Shown here in pieces: positions 11,401 through 22,895 of a stretch of 64,000 bases of DNA. A program made the translations under genes and the position numbers. The number at the start of each line of letters is the position of its first letter. The stretch's first letter is position 1. The notes under the pieces are model-generated. The model saw only the letters and a program-made list of their open reading frames with translations. It ran no database searches and was not told the origin of the DNA. This DNA comes from Rhyacophila brunnea (taxonomy: Eukaryota > Arthropoda > Insecta > Trichoptera > Rhyacophilidae): positions 620,001 to 684,000 of the forward strand of contig JAGYXB010000510.1 in assembly GCA_022495005.1 (NCBI GenBank). The letters are read 5' to 3'.

Positions 11401-13850
11401 GTCAAAAATACTTCAATTAAATTAACCTATACTCGTGAGATATACTTTACAAACGGCCAGCATGTAGATACGTATTTTACAAGCTACGTGCATATTCAAC
11501 AAAGTTAAATCTGGCATGAAAAATGCTAACAACGCTGAAACTGAACCCAAAATAATAATATTAGTAAAAGTGAGACGGCAAACAACATCTTGGTGAATAT
11601 AATATTATATTCCACGAGAGCTAATCAACCTTTTCCACCTTTGTTTACTTCCATTACGAGTACAAACTCAATGGTCCTTATCCTCTCATTCAAATTCCAC
11701 ATACCTACCCCTACACATATTATCTGCCTGCGAATATTTTTTCTTTGTTTTAAAAATTCAGCGTTAGCAACTTATTAAGCTTCTGTAATATAATAAATTA
11801 TTAGGTCGAGATTTAAGTTAAGATTAAAGTAAATTACCATTTTCGTTTCTAAACTGAATATATGGGCCTCAACAGAGTTTTATTTTTAATACTTAATTAA
11901 ATTTATATAATATATATTAAATGATGAGAGTAGGTACCTATCGCGTAGTTGGTTTTATAAATTTTGTCATTGTAATTCATGGTTTACACTCTTTACAGGG
12001 ACAAATTTTAAAGTTCGACCTCTTATTTAAAATAACAGTTTTGCGCTTTTTAACGTTTAACCAAATAATATAACAGATTATATTGGCCTTTAGCAGCATA
12101 TTTATGATAAACAACATATTCCCTTAACGTCACGTAAACACAATATGTGCTCTGAAAATCAACACATTCAATAATACAACAATTTTCTTTTTATTAATAT
12201 ATACTTAGAGACGAAATTGGTTACATAATTATAAATCCAATATAATGTCACAAGATGTGGACGTGTACGGTTGTAACCAACCCAAATAGCTTGGCAACTT
12301 CTTAACATGATTAAGTCATGACGAAGTATATAGCGTATGGGCATCTAACTATCGCCCGATATTTTAATACTGCGGGATGGCGTCGCGACGCCCGTCGAAG
12401 CGTCGCGCCGAGGCGCCGGTCAACCGACGCCCCCGTTACCCATTTAAATCCCCCCCCTTAACACATTCAGCCCCCATCCCCTTAACGCTGTTTGTAATTT
12501 TATTTTCAAGCTCTCCCGGCGTGCTGAGTACTGTAATTAATATAATTGCTGACAAGCTTATCGCGTTATTATTATTTATTGTACGTACTACAGAATGTAT
12601 TAAATACCCTTTTTGTTATCGTGATAATTTTTACGTAACCCTTAATTATTATTAATATGTTTTTCGTTCTATTATCGCTTCGACGATGTTACGCTGGTGA
12701 TTGATATTAATGAAATAACATAACAAAACGGGGTTCGTTTGCTCTAGTTCTATTTTAATTCATTCAAATAATTAGTAAAGTTTATTTTTCAACTTTTATT
12801 CTTTTGATAGACGTTATTTTAAAAGTGTTTGTCAGATAGTATAAACAATTAAAATATAAATTTGCCGTCTATGGAAAAGTTAAAGTTTTTCATTATAATG
12901 ATTTTTATCATTTTCTCTACAATCGGACATAGATCGAAGATATATCTTAAGATAATTTTTGTCTTAAAACGTCTTATATTATGGTGCCCAATGTGGGGTC
13001 GTCTCTCCTTTATAGACTGTATAGACTGTATCTACGTTCATTTTTAGTGCTAATTACCTATATCGAAAGGTACGCTATGCCTGCTCACTCGAAAAATCAT
13101 GGAAACCAAAATGACGACCATATCGAAATCACCCATGATTTTCACACTCTCGATTCTTATTTCAAATTTATAGTACAAAATTTTAATTTATTATTCCTGA
13201 AATTACATACTTAATGCATGTTGTATAGTTTTATTATAGTATCTCAATCGAAATTAAAAAAAAAAGGTAACAACTTTGATCGTGGACTAGAACATTGCCT
13301 TATTAGATGCAATTTTAGAATTTCTTATTTTATTTTGATCTATGTACGCATGGGTTTTTTGAATTAACGTATTGTCGAATTTAATATTATCAAAAAAATA
13401 AAAAATAAAACATCCAAAGTTACCTTCATGTCTATGGAATGTGTATAATTTTGAAAGCTCATCGTCAGTGCGAACATTCACGGTCAACACGAAGAACATA
13501 AACATAAACATAACAATAACAATAGTAAAGTAGTTTCAATCCAAAAAAATGGTTAAATACCGCTATTGCTCTCCCAATTGATATTACCAATTGCAAGTTA
13601 TTTATAAACCTTGGTAAATAAAATTAACAACACGCTCGATATGGGGACACAGATACACACTAAAATAATATCAGAGGTCTCATTTACACCACGCATAATT
13701 CAAAATAATTCTATCTAAGTTTACATATTGTAAACATTTTACATCCATTCAGGTATATGGGTATGGGTATGGAGTTTTTTTCAATCATCTGTATCTACCT
13801 AACATACGTTATCTCATTCCTCCCCCAATTCTAACCCATAAGTAAATATT
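11401..13850. other. AT-rich stretch with one GC-rich island
   Basis: No gene recognised. 12374-12440 is an isolated CpG-rich island (GATGGCGTCGCGACGCCC and onward) within very AT-rich DNA. It opens a 92-codon frame at ATG 12377 whose first 25 residues are Arg/Pro-rich and whose remainder is AT-driven. It could be a promoter or 5' exon, but nothing proves it. Confidence 0.4.
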
Positions 13851-14010
13851 GACTCAGTGGTTAATAACCATTTCTCACAGTGTGTAACACAGGGGGGCTC
13901 CGGATTAGATTCCCGGTGAGATCACAATATATTTATGTGATTTTCTCAAAGCCTGTGTGTTTGATCGTTTCACTTCTACTACTGTATTACACTGCTGTGA
14001 TTGGAATTCA
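13851..14010 (+). repeat. Second SINE-like family, copy 1
   Basis: A-box-like CAGTGGTTAATAACCATT and B-box-like GGATTAGATTCCCGG, followed by TCACAATATATTTATGTGAT and TTTTCTCAAAGCCTGTG. The post-tRNA words recur at 22040-22200, which supports a shared tRNA-derived element. Confidence 0.5.
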
Positions 14011-15153
14011 TAGCATGCTGCAGTGTTAAAAAGAAATGTACTCTATGACAACATCTTCTCGGCTACGTGTTAAAACTGTGAACTAACATGCTCCTCACAT
14101 TTTTGTAATACAGCATGTCAAAAAGTGATTTTATTGACTAAAACGGTTCTATAGAGCATTGCTCACAACATTGGAAAGTTTTATTATTTTAACTGCCATA
14201 CTTTTTGAGATATTAGCAACACTATAATATGATTATATTTATTATCCAAGTTAAAAAAATGTCAATGATAAAGAGTATTTTCATGAACATAATTATTATC
14301 ACAGATATACTCCAAAAGTCCGCATGATCGAATAAAACGTTTTTTTCCTCTCCTGAACAATTTTGTTTTTGCATATAGACCCCTTTTCGGGGAACGCCTT
14401 CAATTGTATATTTCGTTCGAATCAATTAACCAATTAACGTATTACCTACCGCTTATTCCAATATGGAAAAAAATCATTTTATACAAACACTTTATCATAT
14501 TTCACTCGAAGTACAAACAATAACTAGCACTACGACCGAAATTTACAGTTTCATGTCACAGCCGGGTTGAGTGAAATCATACTTAAGACAATTTCAGTAA
14601 ACCAATTCGTGTATTTCATAAATTATTTACATAATCCATCAGTCGTTTCGGCTTATTTATTGATCAACCATATACTTTATCGAAACATGTAGATATATGG
14701 ATATAATATCATATATCGTATGAACGATTTCCACCCCCAATATATGTCATAAAAATGATTTTTCCGCATTGAATAGTAGACCCCGTGCTGAGCGTGAACG
14801 GGATATCGGTAATCTATCAACATGGTGTGCCGTGCCTATCTTATTCTCAGACAAAACTTTTCCATTAAGGCGCAACAGATTATGTTATATATACATATTA
14901 TTATAGCACGTCATAATATATGCATATATGTGTATATGTCGCTATATCATCCAAACTTTCTTTGCGCGTGCTATTTCGTTGTAATATTATGCTCCCATAC
15001 CTACTATTTTCTTCATTATGGCTTATGTAATATACACGGTGTGTTATATCATAGTGAGATGCGGCTAAGTGAATTTTCAAATTTGGAACCAAATTTAATA
15101 TGTCAATCATTTACAACTATTTCAAATGCAACTATTTATAATGTTTAATTACC
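14011..15153. other. AT-rich non-coding stretch
   Basis: No gene seen. The 108-codon frame at 14822-15148 and its antisense partner are AT-driven and match nothing known. Confidence 0.5.
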
Positions 15154-15259
15154 TAACTATTTTTTTTTTATTCAACGAATAATTCACAAGATTTAAGAAT
15201 GTAACATTCTATATTCTTCTTGTAATCTTGTGAATTATTCATTGAATAAAAAAATAGTT
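15154..15259. repeat. Joined terminal inverted repeats of the TIR/tRNA family
   Basis: The left terminal repeat (AACTATTTTTTTTTATTCAA, CGAATAATTCACAAGATT) is followed almost at once by its inverse (AATCTTGTGAATTATTCATT, GAATAAAAAAATAGTT). The 106-bp unit looks like an element that has lost its core. Confidence 0.75.
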
Positions 15260-15289
15260 TATTAAAAATACTTACTTTGATTTTAAATA

Positions 15290-15512
15290 CAAAAGCCGAT
15301 CGCCAATAGTAGCTTAATTTGGAAAGCACTTCAGTGATTATTAAAAACCTTTAGTTAAAATTTGTCAGAATTAAGTATGACTCCTTTAGCATAGTGGTTC
15401 TATGTGCATGGGCACGATACCGGAGAGATGCATGTTCGATTCCTGCGGAGTGTCTTACTTTTTTCTAAAAGATTTTTTCTATTGGTTTAATATATTTTCT
15501 CAGAAGTGTTTT
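15290..15512 (+). repeat. tRNA-like core of the TIR/tRNA family
   Basis: Contains AGTTAAAATTTGTCAGAATT, a tRNA-like segment (A box TTAGCATAGTGGTTCTATG; B box TGTTCGATTCCTGCGG), then GTGTCTTACTTTTTTCTAAA and TTTCTCAGAAGTGTTTTGCA. This is the family's order of blocks, directly downstream of the joined terminal repeats. Confidence 0.7.
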
Positions 15513-15522
15513 GCACGTGCAC

Positions 15523-15900
15523 TCATGGCTGTTGATCGTGACTACATTTGAATTTCGCCTTCCTTTGAGCGACCAAGACTTTCCATCCTTCTCGATCTTC
15601 CGCTTCTCTCAGGGCAGAATGGACTGTGCCCCCAGTCAGCTCTTTCACTTGGTCGCTCCAGCGTGCATACGCTCTTCCTTTGCTTTGCCTTCCCTGGAGC
15701 CCTGGAGGCCACCCAAAACTACCAGTCTTTCCAGGTTGTCCGGTCCGCGCCTGATAATATGTCCAAAAAACTGCAGAATTCTTCTCAGACATATTGTCAA
15801 GATCCGTTCTTTTATCTTCAGTATCTGGATGATTGTCTGGTTCGTCCTGTGCTCCGTCCATCAATTGTCTTCCGCTCCCTTGCCGTCAGGGTCCACGACT
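15523..15900 (-). pseudogene. RTE-like non-LTR retrotransposon, reverse-transcriptase C-terminus
   Basis: The minus strand encodes the C-terminal part of an RTE-like reverse transcriptase ORF. Across three frames it reads SWTLTAR, then RTNQTII, CLRRILQFFGHIIRRGPDN, GRAYARWSDQVKELTG and LREAEDREGWKVLVAQRK. This matches the usual order W(T)LT - RTN - RILQFFGHI-R - NLEKLI - RWSDQI - A-DR-W. The longest single frame is 113 codons (15523-15864), with at least two frameshifts, so it is inactive. It is 5'-truncated, lacking the endonuclease and RT catalytic domains. Open frames on the plus strand here (15511-15981) are antisense shadows. Confidence 0.85.
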
Positions 15901-17584
15901 CGACTCCGTATAGAATTATCGAGTAATAATAAACTTAATCGAGAGATAATGTACTTAATGTGTCTGCTACATTATGTATGATATACGTAGGTACCTAGTG
16001 CAATTATATACAGAATTTTGGAATCAAGGAAGACGAGGACCCGTAAAATTATGCTGAAAAATGTTGATTTTCAGCCTGGCACTCTCAAGTCGCAGTAGCT
16101 CAACCCCCCTCACTCTACTCAAGAGAATCATCAAGGTCTATCAAGAAATCAAACGAAGACCCGGGATTCTCGTAGATCAATTAATCACTATTAATAATTT
16201 TAGAAAGCGTATTAAATTGTCACTAATCATAAACAATGGAACTACATAACGTGTTGAGAATTTAATAATGTTAACTGATGATAAACGTCACTAAGTCTCG
16301 TCTAATGATCTACTACGGTTTTTTTTTACAAACATTTGAAATTTCTTAAATTTATTATTTTACTTGTTCCTTTAGTACGTGATAAGGTTTCACTTTCTTT
16401 TATTGTATTGATTATTAACCACTGGTACTTATCTGCCTAAATCTGTTTCTCTCCAATTAGTGGATGCGCAACATTTTCTTTTCTAAGAATCTACATACCA
16501 CCAATTGCAATATATATAATATATGACATTGATCGGCAAGTTATCCATGCAATATATTAATTTCAACAAAATTATAAGCTAGGACATGTTGTCATAATAC
16601 CCGCAATGTGAGTCACCTTATTGCCGCCCCTTCTGCCGGCGCCTGTCTCCACAGGCGTCGTTTTTCGCCCCTCCCTCGACCCGCCCCTATTTGACCCGTG
16701 GATCTCTTTGTTTGCATCTCTTAAAACTGAGTCGTGGATGTCATCTCAGAGAGTACTTAATAAGGCCAAAATGGTTTCGTTTTGACTTTATACCTTCCTT
16801 TTGATACGGTTTTCTTTGTCAGCTGGGCACTTTATGCACTGTATCATTTAAATAAGACAAAATGTAATATAAATTTTGTGTTAAGTATACTCATTATATA
16901 AATAAAATTCGTTTATATTTGATATTATTTTCTAATCGAATAATAATAACTACGTTGTAGGCACTTTTGAATTCTATATTTTTGTAGTTACTATATATTT
17001 TTGAACCGTAGTTTAGAAGGGGTGGTCGTAACGTGCCGGGTTTTGATAATTATTAAAAATGCAAATAAAAAACCATAGGTAATTAAGGATCGTATGCATA
17101 GCAGGCGCATTTAAATAAGTCGGCGTACCTATGCATTAGTCACCCGATACTTTGGATAATTTTAGTTAAGATGTTAATTGTTATGCAAATGCTTCTTCCC
17201 TGAATATAAATTGAAACGCATTATATTTTAGTGTTTTATTTCATTCATAATTCAAGACGTTTCGCTCATTTTTTTTTTGCTGTGTGAAGAAAATGTATAT
17301 TTCCCGGGCAAAATTCAAACGATTAATACTTATTACACGAACCTACATCCATTGGATTCCCACCAATGTGCTTTACCATAATAGCTACATGCACCGTACC
17401 TAAATACGATGAAATTAACTAATAGTCATGCAACTTAATTCTTCCTAAATTTCGCTAATATTGGCGACTGGCTTTTGTGGTTGTTGGAATCAAGCTATCA
17501 ATAATAGGTACTTACCGTGATTCCTACCCAACGTCAGGATCACTCCAAAGAATCTTAACGCACTCGCACTTACTAACAATTTAA
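15901..17584. other. AT-rich stretch with a GC-rich island
   Basis: No gene recognised. 16620-16705 is GC-rich (GCCGCCCCTTCTGCCGGCGC then CTCCACAGGCGTC and CCTCCCTCGACCCGCCCC) and contains a small hairpin, GCGCCTGTCTCCACAGGCGT. Confidence 0.5.
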
Positions 17585-17650
17585 TAAAATATTCTTTTAT
17601 TCAACGAATAATCGTCAACGGACACCTCAGAAATATACAAATTAGAAAAT
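17585..17650. repeat. Partial TIR/tRNA family terminus
   Basis: TTCTTTTATTCAACGAATAA matches the family's left terminus; the rest is lost or diverged. Confidence 0.5.
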
Positions 17651-17835
17651 AGGAATCAGTTCGATTTAATCATGCGTGTAAGATACATATGTATGTAACA
17701 AATGATAGCAATCCTCTTAAGTGTGTCATTGGTTTAATTATATACGAGTATATCGTAAATTGTAACGTAATCCATGCATGCTAAATTCAGTTTATCTTAT
17801 TTAAAGTTTAAAAAAGTATTTCATATTTTAATTAA

Positions 17836-18160
17836 CTACATTTTTTTATTCAACGAATATTTAAGAATGTAATAGTCTTTTTATTGAACTTACATAATTC
17901 TGAAAACACTCATGAGAAAATATAGCCAATAGAAAAAATCTTTTTCGAAAAATGTAAGACACTCGGGAGGAATCGAACCTGCGTCTCTTGGGTTTCGCGC
18001 CCTGCGCATTACCACTATGCTACGATTGCCATGCTTAATTGCGATAAACTTAAACTATTGGTCTTTAATACCTGCTCATAAGCGCTCTCCAATATGTTCA
18101 ATAATTAGAATGATACATTCTTAAATCTTGTGAATAATTCGTTGAATAAAAGAAATATTT
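17836..18160 (-). mobile_element. TIR/tRNA composite element, most complete copy
   Basis: About 320 bp bounded by inverted termini: TTTTTTTATTCAACGAATAT at the left and ATTCGTTGAATAAAAGAAAT at the right. Inside, on the minus strand, 17957-18030 folds like a tRNA. The 7-bp acceptor stem pairs at six positions (GGCAATC with GAGTGTC), the D-like stem is GCAT-AGTGGTA-ATGC, and the B box is AGGTTCGATTCCT. The anticodon arm is degenerate (3 bp, no U33), so it is not a working tRNA gene but could keep a pol III promoter. No ORF. Confidence 0.8.
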
Positions 18161-18227
18161 ATTTCAACTAACTAACTATCAAAGCTTTTTATGAAAGTTA
18201 ATTTCAACACGAATTGTTATTGTTGTA

Positions 18228-18610
18228 TTGAATGCCGATATAATCGATCCGGTCTTTTCCCGCCATCCATACCTATGCAATACTTTGAAATCGGTTTTGA
18301 TACAGGCCATCGACCCTATCGCTTCGCCATTGAAGGCTGACAATAGAAATTGCTCTATTAAACGTATCCGTGACTTGGGGCGGATTTCACATTCATCCCC
18401 TAACGGTTATGTTGCCTGCCCTGTTTTGGCTGAGTTTTACTTTTGTATCGAATTAACGAGCGGCCGATGTGGACCCGCCTGGTAAGCACATTTCCACAAT
18501 GGCCGCCCGGCGGACGCTTTCACCGCAGTCACGGTGACGGCCATTTTTTCCCCGCTAACGATCTCCTGTCAATAGATACGGCGGGCGAGCGAACATAGTA
18601 CGCGGCCAAA
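18228..18610. other. Unclassified GC-rich segment
   Basis: Markedly more GC-rich than its surroundings. A plus-strand frame (18228-18485) ends near a possible splice donor (CCTG then GTAAGC at 18481). 18499-18546 has an inverted pair, ATGGCCGCC and GACGGCCAT, around GTCACGGTGAC. I do not recognise a protein on either strand; it could be a conserved non-coding or promoter segment, or an unknown repeat. Confidence 0.35.
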
Positions 18611-18902
18611 TTTTCGACACTGACCCTAAACATCTCATTTAGTTCAGCAATATAATGTAAGCATATGTAATATACTGCCTCTCTATATGACATAGATAAC
18701 TCCGTATCCGTATCTACTTGAAATTATGCGAGAATCTCTGAACCTATTTCGGTGTTTGATGACTTAAATGAAAGTCCTGGGTCCCAAGATTTGTACGAAA
18801 ATAATATTGATCCCTAATTTGTTTAAACTCTTAAAAAAAATTTAACTTATTAGTAACAACAAATTCAAATATAATTGGAATAACGAACAACTATAGAATG
18901 AA

Positions 18903-19175
18903 CTATTTCTTTTGTTCAATGAATTATTCACAAGATTTAAGATAGTAACACAATTTAGAAAGCCCTTCAGAGAGTGTTGTAAAGACTATTAGTTAAAATT
19001 CGTTGCAATTAGATAATACGCCTATAGCATTGTAGTCAATGCGCGTGGGGGCGAATCCCGTGAGACGCGGTTTCGATCCTGCTGGGTGTCGTATTTTTTT
19101 TCAAAAATATTTTTTCTAATAACTGTATATTTCTCAGAAGTGTTTTCAAATTATGTATGTTCATCTACGTGTGTT
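18903..19175 (+). repeat. TIR/tRNA composite element, 3'-truncated copy
   Basis: Starts with the terminal repeat (TATTTCTTTTGTTCAATGAA, TTATTCACAAGATTTAAG). A tRNA-like core follows (A box TATAGCATTGTAGTCAATGC, B box GGTTTCGATCCTGC), then TTTCTCAGAAGTGTTTTCAA and TTATGTATGTTCA. The right terminal repeat is missing. Confidence 0.75.
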
Positions 19176-19267
19176 AATTATCAACGCTAAAAATATTTTA
19201 AGATGTAGGTATAATATATTAAGAGAAATGTGTATAAATATTTTGTTGTAAAACGGTTACGAAACTT

Positions 19268-19570
19268 TCTTTTTATTCAACGAATTATTCACAAGTTTTA
19301 AAAATATATCATTCTTTATTGAACATACATAATTTGAAAACACAGTATTTACATTTTGAAGCGCTCAACGAGCAGTTAATTTCGTCGTAATTGGATAAGC
19401 CGCAGGTGGCTTAATGCTAAAGCACATTCACGTCCAGTGTCGTATATTTATCAAATAATTCTTTCTAATAGTCAATCTGATGTGTTTTTAAATTATTTAA
19501 ATTCCTTTCCTATTTATTTACTGGTTTATATTTAATGGTAATTCCTGTGTAATAATTCATTGATAAAAAT
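19268..19570 (+). repeat. TIR/tRNA composite element, diverged copy
   Basis: Left terminus TTTTTATTCAACGAATTATT then CACAAGTTTTAAA and TGAACATACATAATTTGAAA; core TTCGTCGTAATTGGATAAGC; right end TAATAATTCATTGATAAAAA. Only about 90 bp beyond the previous copy. Confidence 0.65.
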
Positions 19571-19986
19571 ATATATACACCCTTAAGAATACTGCTTTAA
19601 TGATATCGTTATGGTTGTATAATATGTGTACGTAAAACTTTTAAAGTAAATCTTTCCATATACTCCAAAAGTTTATCATAATCAAGAACTCAATTATTAA
19701 CTTCGTGTGTCATTTAAACTTGTAACTTACTTTTACTTTTGAATGACAAATCGTGTTGACACTTTATTTGACTTTTACGTATTAAATTTTATATAATACC
19801 CCGCATATAAAATTTTAAACATATTAAAGTTACAGTCATAATAATGTAATAATATTGTAACTTTCTACCAAAGTTCTTTAATGTCAGAATGTACATAATA
19901 TGAAGACGTAGCTTTTTCCGCTCTACCAATAACTCGGAAATAATGCGGATAATTATGTTCGCATTGATTTATTATAGCTATTTAAA

Positions 19987-20615
19987 CAAGGAGAATGGGT
20001 CTATTGTTTGGGCACCGAATCAGTTAAAGTAAGTATGCCCTTTTAATGGAGTGGGTTATGAATAAATTCTTGAGACTCCTTTAATTTTGGCCATATGGAT
20101 ACAATCCTTGGCTATATCCGGCTGACTTCTTCTTATACATGCTTGTATTAATAGTAAGTCAAAGGCCACGAGTTTTCCTAACTTATACGTGGTGTAAATA
20201 AGAACTCTCTGACATTCTTAGTAGTGTTTACCTGTGTATCCTTGATAACTTAGAAATCGGGAACATCAATTGTTTGTCCTCCCAAGGTGCAAAACCAACC
20301 TATCATTAGCAATGTCAATTAAACGGGTAATAGATGTGTTTAACCAAATCGCTTAGGATATTGATATATTCCACCTAAGTGAGATGAGTTTGGGTGGGCG
20401 TTGTTTTATAAATTCTTGTTTCATTCGACGTATTTCCATTTACTTTACAATTTTTGTATTTACTCTCTATGCTCTTTTTGTACTGTATTTCTAATACCTA
20501 CTTCTTCTGTTTCTTCGTTTTTTAGTAATGTTTAATATTAAATCTTTGTTTTCTCATGCTGTGAACGTCTTAAATTTTTAATCTGATACGTTTACTATAT
20601 GTAAATAAATTAATA
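19987..20615 (+). pseudogene. Jockey-like retrotransposon C-terminal relic, copy J1
   Basis: A decayed copy of the family represented by 52734-53426. Aligned words include ENGSIVWAPNQLK, then a GYNPWLYPADF match to GYYPWLYPTDF, then NINCLSSQGA and the ILIYST stretch equivalent to DIDIFHLRE. Frameshifts and stops abound. An AT-rich 3' region ends near 20612 in GTAAATAAATTAATATCAGC. It covers only the end of the reverse-transcriptase ORF. Confidence 0.75.
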
Positions 20616-20974
20616 TCAGCTTGAATAAGACGATTTACTAATACGTGCACGGCTTTATATACATCATCGCAGTTTTAAAGTGGACACATCAGTAAAATAA
20701 GTCAAAGACATGAACGCGATTTTACAATTATTATATTACTAAGTATCTCCCCACTACTCACGGCTTTCTCATTAATTTTTCACACCCCCACCCCTTACTT
20801 GAAATTTTAACAATAATAAAATTATTTTCCTACGTAAAATATCTCTTTTTTTACCCCCACCACATATAAGTAAACTCAAACATAAATGTCATACTCATAG
20901 AGGAAGGACAGATTCTTGCAGAAACGACAAAATCACTTTAGAACGGTGTAAGTGTCATTTGAAAGTAACGATAC

Positions 20975-21430
20975 CAACACCTAAATGAGTCGTCTGCAGT
21001 CTGCACTGCACAATAATCCACGAGGGCATCCTTTGTTTGTTCTCCCAATGTGCAGAACTAACCTGCCATTAGTGATGCCAATTGGGAGGGCAATAACCAT
21101 GTTTAATGAAATGGCTTCGGATATTGATATATTCCACTTACGTGAGGTGAATTTAGGTGGACGTTGTTTTATAAGTTTTTAAGATAGGGTCCATCGATAG
21201 TTCACTCTGTGTGCTTCCATCTACTTTTATTTTTGTTGCTTTATTTTATTTCTTCTCTTATTTTGTTTCTTATTTTATTACTTACTGTATTATTAAGTCA
21301 CATTTCTCTGTATTTTTATTTAAAAAAATTGTTAACACTTATTTTATGTCATGTCATGAACGCTTTGAATTTGTTAGTGGTTGTGTTCATTATAGGTAAA
21401 ATAAATAAATTTGATTTGATTTGATTTGAA
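20975..21430 (+). pseudogene. Jockey-like retrotransposon C-terminal relic, copy J2
   Basis: A 65-codon frame (20985-21182) carries FVLPMCRTNLPLVMPIGRA and SDIDIFHLRE, nearly identical to the C-terminus of J3 on the other strand at 52734. The frame ends at a stop after GGRCFISF. The 3' untranslated part runs to a tail of repeated TTTGA units at 21412-21428, the simple-repeat tail of a Jockey-type element. Strongly 5'-truncated. Confidence 0.85.
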
Positions 21431-22039
21431 GAATCTGAAACCATTCTACTTAACATAACTTCTCTTATGAGCGCAAAACATATCATATCACATGTTTTAT
21501 ATCGTGTAGTCAATACCAAATGATTAAAATATTTTATAAATTATCATAAATAAGAAAATGCCGATTCTTTTGAAACTTTTGATAATGCTATCTTCGATAA
21601 TATATCTATAATAACAACGCATCGTAAATAATACTCCTGTTTGGTTCAAAGCAACGTCTAGCTAGAAGAAAACATGTAAGGTCTTTATAATAGTTAAGAT
21701 GCAGCCCCGGGAAAGTTTGCTGAACGTTGAACATCGTTTAAAACTCGATATGTAGTGAATCCTCGTCTCTTCAATCGCTAGATGTAGTCGTTATCCGTTG
21801 CTGTCGACAGATTGGAAGCTTCAGGTATCGACTCAGTAAAAGCTCAGCTATTATTTTTGATCGATAGACCGCTCTTGTAACCAGACGTCAGTAAAGGAGC
21901 TTACTCGGTGCACTCTTGTATATGAATATCAGTAATACATGATGTCGGTCTAGATTACATAGTTTCTCAAACATTTTTTACACACATTAGACTTCACTAT
22001 TATTAGTAATGACATCAGTAGTGTTGTGTTACCAATTTT
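21431..22039. other. AT-rich non-coding stretch
   Basis: Nothing recognised. Confidence 0.55.
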
Positions 22040-22200
22040 TTTAAATGCGGTCTCTGTGGTCCAGAGTGTGTATGACACTGAGTTCTCACCCGGATGCTTC
22101 GGGTTTGATCCCGATGACGTCACAATATACGTATGTGGTTTTCTTAAAACCATGTGATCGTTATACTTATACTGCTGCTCTATCGTTCGACTAAACTACT
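22040..22200 (+). repeat. Second SINE-like family, copy 2
   Basis: A-box-like CTGTGGTCCAGAGTGTGTAT, B box CGGGTTTGATCCCGA, then TCACAATATACGTATGTGGT and TTTCTTAAAACCATGTGATC. Shares its post-tRNA words with 13851-14010. Confidence 0.55.
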
Positions 22201-22456
22201 ACCATTGGGTTTTTCGTGGTGTTTTGTATATTTAATATATATTGATATTACATAGTATTAATAAACACCTTCTACCCCCCCCTCCCCCAGACTTGAGATT
22301 CTAACTCGAGGACATACAACTTCATAATATGTGGAAACGTAACCACTCGTCCTCCATTAAAGCATTTTTAAATACAATAATATTTGAACAGTTGAATGGC
22401 TTGGTTTCAAAGTTGGAGAAACGCAAAATCCCACTAAAATTAGTATTAAATATGAA

Positions 22457-22895
22457 TTACAAGATAAAAAGAACTTTTTACATACAACGTTTTTAAATTT
22501 TCTGTTGAATAACTTGGCTTGGCTAGCTTAAACGATCAAGAAATTTGTACTTGATAGAAATAATACTGAAATGTCATTTTGACATTTCATATTGATTTCC
22601 ATAGTAACGCACGTATATATTAATAATTTAGTTGCTAGGACACCAGACCCCTAGAAACCAATAATGGTGTCGAAATAACTTTTCATACAAAACAGAATTA
22701 ACTGAAAATGAATTCAATTCTACTTAAATATGGCTAAAAGTATTTAAAAAATCCATTGGCATCGTGTTCTGATATATTCTAAATGTTTCAAATGTCTAGC
22801 TAGTCGGGAAGTTAGTTAAAAATCGATTGCAAGATTTGTACTGGATAAACAACCACCGGACAAATAAGAATACGACCTAATAAAAACGTTGTAAT
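22457..22895 (+). repeat. ~430-bp interspersed repeat, copy 1
   Basis: Starts TTACAAGATAAAAAGAAC and ends near ACGTTGTAA. Shared words are CATAGTAACGCACGTATATA, TTTCATACAAAACAGAATTA and TCTAGCTAGTCGGGAAGTTA. Other copies at 23741, 25661 (minus) and 38964. The ends share TTACAA/TTGTAA only, so class is uncertain. The ORF at 22812-23027 is a chance frame. Confidence 0.8.

Noticed and set aside
12377..12655. 92-codon Arg/Pro-rich protein
   Set aside because: Only the first quarter is unusual in composition, and no domain, splice context or second copy supports it.
15511..15981. 156-codon plus-strand ORF as a gene
   Set aside because: It is the antisense of an RTE-like reverse-transcriptase relic whose motifs are clear on the minus strand.
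17957..18030. A functional tRNA gene
   Set aside because: Acceptor, D-like and T arms are recognisable, but the anticodon arm has only 3 bp and no U33, and the segment recurs with changes in many copies, so it is a repeat core.
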